Below, in pieces: positions 58,040-64,000 of a stretch of DNA of 64,000 nt (position 1 is its first letter; each line of letters starts with the position of its first letter). Both the position numbers and the translations under genes were made by a program. Source of the DNA: Tipula vernalis (lineage: Eukaryota; Arthropoda; Insecta; Diptera; Tipulidae); contig OY282558.1 in the NCBI GenBank assembly GCA_958295665.1, positions 331,673,106 to 331,737,105 on the forward strand. Direction: 5' to 3'. The notes under the pieces were generated by a model. It was given only the letters and a program-made list of their open reading frames with translations. It was not told the DNA's origin and made no database searches.

Positions 58040-58097
58040 GTAGAAGAATTGACGTGAGTAATTATCCCACGATAATTACTCACATCAATTCTTCTAC
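58040..58097. repeat. near-perfect hairpin, 26 bp arms
   Basis: GTAGAAGAATTGACGTGAGT and the following six bases (58040-58065) pair with 58072-58097 with one mismatch around a six-base loop CCCACG. It sits exactly at the 5' truncation point of the LINE. Confidence 0.92.
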
Positions 58098-58770
58098 CCT
58101 TGAAGATTCAAGGCATTAACCATCATATAGTACTCTACGGCATAAGGTTGAGTATATTTTGTTGATTTTATTTTATTAAGAGGAGGAAAATTCTATGATG
58201 AAAAAAATCATGTTAAAATCTCGTTTTCATCGCATTTGTCGAATTTCCAATTTGAATGTGCCGTTTCGAAATTTGGCGTTTTTAGTTTATCAGGATCATT
58301 ATTCGTGTGCGATATAAAAATGGATGGTTTGATTTGTTCGGGTAAGTATTTCCACTACAAAGTAAAACAAAAACACAAAATTGTTTTCCGAAAAAATAAA
58401 TTACTTATCTGGAAAAAATTTCCGGGAATAAAAATTAACTTTCGTAACCACCATTTTTTTTTAATATTTGTCCCGATATATTTTTTATGCCAGATTGAAA
58501 TATGCCGTAGTTTACCATATGCCATGATTTACCATACATCGTACTGAAACATGCGTTATGCCGCAATTTGCTGTATACCATACTAAAATATGTCCTACTG
58601 GGTCATACTGTAGTGAGGAAATATTTCGTGGTGAAACATGCCGTAATGAACGGATCCCGTCCCAACTTTGTGTTCTCGCATATTTCCTTCCTTAGATCTG
58701 GATCTTGTGAATCGTGTGTTGTTTGCTTGGATGGCTGTTGTTTTTTCATTGAGGCATGTTTCGCGGTTAT
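58098..58770. repeat. region with a degenerate ATGCCGTA-type minisatellite
   Basis: From about 58495 to 58650 variants of GAAATATGCCGTAGTTTACC recur irregularly. The part before it (58098-58490) is unassigned; a 103-codon plus-strand frame there is not recognised. Confidence 0.45.
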
Positions 58771-59226
58771 TGGGTCATTAGTTCAGTCACTGTACGAAGC
58801 AAACAAATCAAGTGCATCAAAGAAAGTGGTGGTACAATATGGAGATTTTCTTATCGTTTCCGAGTGTGATTTACATGACGTATTAAATATTTTACTCCAA
58901 TTTCTGGACGTCATAGTCATAGAGGACCGAACGCCTTTTGCCAATAATGATAGTGGGATCCACGACTGTTGTAATAATGAAAGGAAATCCCGTACAAAGA
59001 CTGGTTTTTCCTCTCGAAATATCGCCACATATCTAGCCAGAATCTTTGGTGTATTCATATCCACAATTCATTGAACTGTTCAACGGGACAGACAAACTGG
59101 TTCTTATGTGAGAAGTCGAAGACACGAAATCGTTCAACTTCCTCCAGAAATGATCGTTTTATTGTGCTGCAAATTTTAAGACACAGAACACAAACAGCAC
59201 GTGGGCCATTTGTCGAACATCTCATC
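58771..59226 (-). other. broken open frames of unknown identity
   Basis: On the minus strand, a frame near 59090-59200 (LEEVERFRVFDFSHKNQFVC...) stops at about 59060. It seems to continue in another frame at 58783-59064 (PKILARYVAIFREEKP..., basic and helical). The opposite strand also has a 168-codon frame (58568-59074). GC content is higher than around it, as in a gene or transposon fragment, but I do not recognise it. Confidence 0.35.
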
Positions 59227-59604
59227 GTCTATATCGGCATTTTGCCCATGGCTGCCTATTGTCTTTGTCTGGCTTTTGCCCATATAGGCATTTTGTCCAT
59301 GTTGGCCTTTTGTTCATGTCGGCCTGTTGTCTTTGTCAGCGTTTTGTCACTGTCCCGAAATTTTCACCGTGTCGGATTTCTGTCAATTTCGACCTTTTGT
59401 CCTTGTCGGCCTGTTGTCTGTATTGGCCTTTTCTTCTTGTTATCCGTTTGCTCGTGTCAGCCTTTTGTCCATGTCAGCCTTTTGTCTCTGTCGGCCTTTT
59501 GTTTGTGTCAGCCTTTTGTCCCTGTCTGCCTTTTGTTTTTGTCGGCCTTTTGTCCATATCGGTCTTATTTTTGTCGACCTTTCCTCCTTAACGGCCTTTT
59601 TTCA
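59227..59604. repeat. 17 bp minisatellite array (TGTCGGCCTTTTGTCCA)
   Basis: About 22 variants of GTCGGCCTTTTGTCCAT. Because 17 is not a multiple of three and the unit has no stop, all forward frames stay open; the Cys/Phe/Leu-rich frames of 97-185 codons here are artefacts. The unit agrees with the 17 bp unit of the foldback element at 49788-50482 at roughly 11 of 17 positions. Confidence 0.85.
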
Positions 59605-59619
59605 ACGGAATTTTGTCTA

Positions 59620-60800
59620 AGACTGTGACCGAAACCTGTGATAAATATCTTTTAGTACAAATTTTTGACAAATTTTTGAAAAATATTTCCCTACATTCAC
59701 AAATTTTTATTACGCTGCCCGAATTGTTTAATAATTTTTTAAAGTATTCCCCTTCTGTCATATTGTTGTTTGATTTTAATGGCAAGCAACTCATTTTTTA
59801 TACGCATCGAATTGGCTTTCGTCTAATATTATATATTGTAGCCTAGGGCTGTATTTGTTAGGACGTAGTATAACAGGATGATGGTGCAATAATTCTCGCC
59901 AAAATTTGGAAAATATAATACGATAGCTAGGTTTATATACAGGAAATAGGAAGGTCATGGGTATTCTCAAATCAGAATTGCAAGGCAAAATAAAAAATAC
60001 TGGAGGCAACTCTATTACGGATTAAAATAAATCGTTAATGTTGTGATGCATACGATTCAACGTTTTAATTCAATCGACCAATTAATTCTTTAATAGCATC
60101 AATAATCTGTCAGGCGATAGTGGTAGCTCTCAAATTTACTCTCTAGATCAATATGCCATATAAATAAGAACTTTTAATTGACATAAACTAGAAGAAAATA
60201 ATTGTCGGCAAGCTGCTGCAGTTGAAAATTAGTATGTTGCTATTATTCACGTCGATTATAGAATCCGCGGAAGCGAATCAATCGCGGATCGAAAACTACA
60301 TACAAAACAAATGAGAAACAAAAATTTTATATCATAGTTTCATTGAAATCCCCTTGGATTTTTTTTACAAATCGTTAAATAAAAATTGTTTTAGAAACGC
60401 TACAAAACTATTGCGTTTGTACGGTGAATCCAAAAATCCAAATTGCATGTAAATCAATAGAGGTTTTCCAGGATACTTTGATTTGCAGCAATTGTTTCCT
60501 ATTTTTTTATATGCAGTTTTCGATCCGCGATTGATTTACTCCCGCGGATTCTATAATCGACATGATTATGTTGCTGCAAACGATATATTATGTTATCGTA
60601 TTGACTATAGTTGACATTTTATTTTGATGATATAAAATGCTAAGGCGACCATGTTAAATGTCGACCGAACAATTATTCTGTTTGTGTCAAAAATTATCAT
60701 AGCAAAAGACTGTGATAATTTGGGTATATTCGGTTTGTTCAAAAAAATATGTCAAAAATGTGTACTAAAAAATATTTATCACAGGTTTCGGACACAGTCT
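59620..60800. mobile_element. TIR element, 61 bp arms
   Basis: AGACTGTGACCGAAACCTGT continuing for 61 bases at 59620-59680 is repeated as reverse complement at 60740-60800 with about five mismatches. No transposase is seen inside. The interior contains the MITE at 60242-60566. The left arm directly adjoins the 17 bp array. No target duplication was identified. Confidence 0.7.
60242..60566. mobile_element. MULE-like MITE with 9 bp target duplication
   Basis: The arms 60251-60301 and 60511-60561 are 51 bp reverse complements with four mismatches (GTCGATTATAGAATCCGCGG is exact). TATGTTGCT flanks the element at 60233-60241 and 60567-60575. A 9 bp duplication fits Mutator-like transposases. The interior is AT-rich and non-coding. 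Confidence 0.82.
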
Positions 60801-60808
60801 AATGGGGG

Positions 60809-61133
60809 AACCAGCGAGTCAGTAACAACTTTAAGTAAGAACGCGATATACAGAAAGTGCATGTTACTGACCAGCGAATCTTTAAGAATGTTTCGTTCAG
60901 TTCAGCCGTCACTTGACAGAGCGAAAATTAACGCGCAAACTGAAGGATATGTCAGAATACATCAAAATTTCCACAGCACACTTTTCTTAGAAATAATAAA
61001 TTTTCCCATTCATATTACAATTTTAATAATGTATTTGTCAGTTGTTACGGATTCGGTGGCCGATATTTGACATATCTTCTGTAAGGAAGTAATTTCATCA
61101 AATTCTTTAAGGTTTCTTACTGATTCGCTGGTT
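60809..61133. mobile_element. small TIR element, ~26 bp arms
   Basis: AACCAGCGAGTCAGTAACAA at 60809 is mirrored at 61107-61133 (AACCAGCGAATCAGTAAGAA on the other strand). A third copy of the word (GACCAGCGAATCTTTAAG) lies inside near 60878. It has no coding capacity of its own; the 139-codon frame 60651-61070 spans it and its neighbour and is probably spurious. Confidence 0.55.
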
Positions 61134-61272
61134 AGGCCTTAAGTCGGCCTTTTTTGTTGGATTTTGTCCTACTTCCTTTTGTCCTTACTGGCTTTTTGAT
61201 GTCGACCTTTTGTTCATTTTGGCCTTATGGCAATGCCGGCCTTTTGTCTATGTCGGCCATTTGTCATACATC
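61134..61272. repeat. second array of the TGTCGGCCTTTTGTC repeat
   Basis: About eight variants of GTCGGCCTTTTGTC in the same orientation as 59227-59604. The two arrays bracket the nested TIR elements between them. Confidence 0.7.
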
Positions 61273-61680
61273 CGAAGTGGCTTATAAATTACCCTTGCAA
61301 CTGTTAGATGGTATTTTTATTTTTTAGACTGCAGAGGACATAATAGAAAGATAAAATTTGATTCCGTTTTCGCTTTGTTGGTTTAAAAAGTCAATAATCT
61401 ATTCTATTTTGGGTTTGGAAGACGAAGCTTAATAACATTAATTGTAAAATTAAAAATTGAAAGTTATTATTTTATTTGTCGGCATCGAGAAATGCCATCA
61501 GTCCTGTAAGCTTTAAAATACACCTTTATTGATACATGACAAGCTTGTTAAAGATTCCATATTTAAATTATAGTGAATGGTCACGGAAAACCCGCTGAAC
61601 AAATGAAAATTGCGTCGCTTTGTCGCAATTAATCAGCTTGAACTAAATGAAATAGAATGGTTCTATTAGACACTGAGATA
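61273..61680. other. unassigned spacer
   Basis: No recognised content. Confidence 0.35.
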
Positions 61681-61992
61681 TTTTCATAAATGTTTGAGTT
61701 TCAACATAATGAACGTTTTGATTTTCTTGTAGTTACTGGTTTATTTATACCAACATTATTATAAAATTTGCTTAACATTATTCTAATCAAATTGAAATAA
61801 AAGCTTACTACAAATCGTGTGGTCACTAAGTCAATACACATTACACAGATGGCAGTGATATCAGTAAAAATTTGGTAAAATCGAACTAAAAATTACCACC
61901 TGGGGAAATTTCAAGTTCAAAAATTCTAGGAAGAGCAAAACAAATTCACAAAATATAATGTGCGATAACTTTGTCTTTAAATAATTTTTTTG
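61681..61992 (+). mobile_element. CAGAGC-TIR transposon, partial copy C
   Basis: Matches 62325-62650 of the complete copy: TTTCATAAATGTTTGAGTTT, AAATAAAAGCTTACTACAAA, ATTACCACCTGGGGAAATTT and GCAAAACAAATTCACAAAAT. Both ends of the element are missing. Confidence 0.75.
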
Positions 61993-62144
61993 ATGATAAA
62001 ATTGGTTCATGTCTCGGCGTGTAGCGTGTGCCGTGTGACGAATGCCAAAATATTCGTTTCTAATTGGCTATAAGCTCCCGTCACACGTTGCATATGTAAA
62101 TCAACCTTCAAAGTCCGAAAAATATATTTGTCTACGACTATCAT

Positions 62145-63063
62145 CAGAGCACCCTGTATTTTATAGAGCCATAATCAAAAAATCTGAGCTTTTATAAGGG
62201 AATTAGAAACGAGGAAAAAACGAAACTTTTCATAGTAAAACACACAAAACATATGGGAAATCACTTTTTTTCCTAAGACAAATTTTTAAATGAAAACGTT
62301 ACAAATTCTTAATTATGATTTCTGAAATACTTTCATAAATGTTTGAATTTCAACATACATGAATATCGTTTAAGTAAATCGTTTTTATTTTCTTGTAATA
62401 ATTGATTTATTTAAACCAAAATATTAAAAAAAATTCATAACAACAGCATTCTGGTCAAATTGAAATAAAAGCTTACTACGATTCGTTTCGTCATTAAATC
62501 AATATACATTACATAGATGGCAGTGATGGCCGTAAAAATTTGGAAAAATCGTTCCAAAAATTACCTCCTGGGGAAATTTCAAGTTCAAAAATTGTAGGAA
62601 AAGCAAAACAAATTCACAAAATATAGGAACGTATGATAATTTTGCGATTAAATACTTTTTTTTCGTATTTTTCTGCGACCATTTTAGACATCTTACGTAC
62701 ACTAGTAAAACTAAAGATAAATTTAGCAAGTATTATTTTAATTTGTCAGAGCCAACTTTGATATATTTTTCAAAATGAAAGTTCGAAAAAATATATTTTA
62801 GAAATAATTTAATTTTAATATTTCTGCAAATAATATTTAATTAATACTAATTTGCCCTTCTTGTATATTGTTCTTAAAGATATGTAGAAAACTTTTATAT
62901 AAACATTTTATAATATTTTTGCTTTTTTCATTGAAAACCTTTAAGCTAAAAAACACCATTTTTACTATGGATTCCTATGGAAATCAGTGAAAAGTTATAC
63001 CACTAAAAAAGCTTCTAAAAAATACGTCACTAAGATTATGGCTCTATACTCTAGAAGGCTCTG
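62145..63063 (+). mobile_element. CAGAGC-TIR transposon, copy B (complete)
   Basis: 919 bp. Begins CAGAGCACCCTGTATTTTAT and ends with the complement of CAGAGCCTTCTAGAGTATAG. The inner ATAGAGCCATAAT is present at both ends. CTATCAT lies directly on both sides (62138-62144 and 63064-63070). There is no transposase frame, so it depends on an enzyme encoded elsewhere. It serves as the reference copy for 40630-43999, 44378-45295, 61681-61992 and 63877-64000. Confidence 0.9.
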
Positions 63064-63070
63064 CTATCAT

Positions 63071-63436
63071 ACCCATTATACTTTTGTTTCTTCAATTATA
63101 ACGATATCCATTATTCACTGCTAGCAGTGATTAATCATTAATCACTGTTATTCAATTTTGAAATTGTATCTAGTAGTCTCTTGCCATTTTCATTATAATT
63201 AGATTGAGACGTTAAAATGTTGACGGAAACTATTTTAGGATTATTTGAAGGATTTGATTATAAAATACAATATTATTTATCGGTCGTGGACAGAATATCG
63301 TATTCTGCTCGCATTTAATAGCTGTTATTGACTCAGATAATTTACGACACTCGTGTCGGTAAACTTCATCTTCGTGAATAACAGCTACCATTATATCGTT
63401 GAATAATATACTATTTATTTAATACCAATATAACCT
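63071..63436. other. unassigned spacer
   Basis: No recognised content. Confidence 0.35.
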
Positions 63437-63525
63437 TTTATTTATTTACGTATTATTGACTTATAAATTTACATATTAATCCTTCGGTACACTCAATTTT
63501 GAGCATCAGCTCATTCATAATGAAG
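63437..63525 (-). mobile_element. LINE 3' tail with GAGC stem-loop
   Basis: On the minus strand ATGAATGAGCTGATGCTCAA is followed by AATTGAGTGTACCGAAGGAT and an AAATAAATAAAAG tail. The same arrangement occurs at 23219-23318 and 39967-40050. Confidence 0.55.
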
Positions 63526-63876
63526 TGTAACAAAAAACGCAAATAATTTAAAAATAACAAAAAGAAAAAGCAGCTTGTTCAGCCGGTATTACTCCCAATT
63601 CTGCAACTTTATCTGCATCTTTGGTAGAAGCATGTAGTACCAGACTTTTTTTTTAATATGTATGTAGGTTCACTCGATCCTTGAATAATCTAAATTTCAC
63701 TGTTTAATTTTTAGATTTTGGCTTCCAAATTAATTGTGTGACACTTGCTGGAGTACTGTTTATATAAGATAATATCTCATGATTTGAGCATTTGCTAAAA
63801 AATATTTAAAGAAGTTAATTTGGCCGAGAAACACGCCCAAGCGACGTAAAAGTCAATGCCTATCTTCGTGGATGTT
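63526..63876. other. unassigned, possibly the rest of the LINE remnant
   Basis: GCGACGTAAAAGTCAATGCC and nearby words loosely resemble sequence upstream of the LINE tail at 40.4 kb. No frame recognised. Confidence 0.3.
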
Positions 63877-64000
63877 GTTGTTAAAGATATGTAGAAAACT
63901 TTTAAATAAACATTTTATAAGATATTTGCTTTTTTCATTAAAAACTTGAAGCTAAAAAACATAATTTTTACTACGGATTATAGCACTAAAAAAGCTTCTA
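63877..64000 (+). mobile_element. CAGAGC-TIR transposon, partial copy E (runs off the window)
   Basis: Matches 62872-63023 of copy B: TTAAAGATATGTAGAAAACT, ATTTGCTTTTTTCATTAAAA, AGCTAAAAAACAT, and CACTAAAAAAGCTTCTA at the window edge. It lacks an internal ~25 bp segment. Confidence 0.8.

Noticed and set aside
59071..59628. Cys/Phe/Leu-rich proteins of 97-185 residues in several frames
   Set aside because: All come from a stop-free 17 bp minisatellite whose length is not a multiple of three, so every forward frame stays open.

Overview
The window looks like nuclear DNA from an insect: it is AT-rich, has short introns, carries many degraded transposable elements, and holds a fragment of a eukaryotic splicing-factor gene. 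No bacterial features are visible. No complete, intact host gene is present. The abundance of CATACATA and ACTCGTAT-like words and the mix of mariner, Tc1, piggyBac, LINE and Ty3/gypsy elements would suit a fly or a related insect, but this is a guess.

Layout from left to right. 1-1330: the 5' part of a tRNA-derived SINE beside a degenerate ~250 bp satellite. 1.7-9.2 kb: mostly unassigned, with a weak LINE 3' remnant and possible minus-strand exons. 9.2-13.8 kb: a tandem repeat, then a long decayed LINE (zinc-knuckle ORF1, endonuclease, RT) split by a 650 bp non-autonomous insertion. 14.3-16.1 kb: hairpins and repeats built on GTTCGTAAACGTTAC. 18.0-21.2 kb: a possible TIR-bounded Tc1/mariner-type element filled with simple-sequence arrays. 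21.3-22.6 kb: a full-length but inactive mariner. 23.0-24.0 kb: a Tc1 remnant split by a LINE 3' end. 24.9-26.3 kb: a TCGAAAAATCTCGA-rich low-complexity tract. 28.8-29.5 kb: an internally deleted mariner with intact ends. 30.5-31.5 kb: a TIR-bounded Tc1-like shell with foreign contents. 32.8-34.8 kb: a broken piggyBac. 37.9-39.4 kb: mariner and LINE remnants on the minus strand.

40.6-45.3 kb is the most unusual block. It holds two copies of a transposon family with CAGAGC ends and 7 bp target duplications. One copy (40630-43999) carries a multi-exon fragment of the splicing-factor gene SLU7, including a retained 63 bp intron, and was itself invaded by three other repeats. More copies of this family lie at 61.7-64.0 kb.

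47.6-48.4 kb holds two candidate first coding exons, one on each strand. 49.8-50.5 kb is a foldback-like structure whose inverted arms are arrays of a 17 bp repeat; related 17 bp arrays occur at 59.2-59.6 and 61.1-61.3 kb. 51.0-56.9 kb is a decayed gene of a multi-copy insect family with an ADGCGGQ motif. Its putative first intron was hit first by the SINE and then by a 4.0 kb Ty3/gypsy retrotransposon whose 5 bp target duplication overlaps the SINE's own target duplication. 57.1-58.0 kb: a 5'-truncated LINE that ends at a near-perfect hairpin. 59.6-61.1 kb: nested TIR elements including a MITE with a 9 bp target duplication.

The coding regions do not work together as a pathway. The window is best read as a record of successive insertions: non-autonomous elements nested in autonomous ones, and at least one host gene fragment carried inside a transposon. 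All assignments come from reading the sequence and remembered family motifs; no searches were run.
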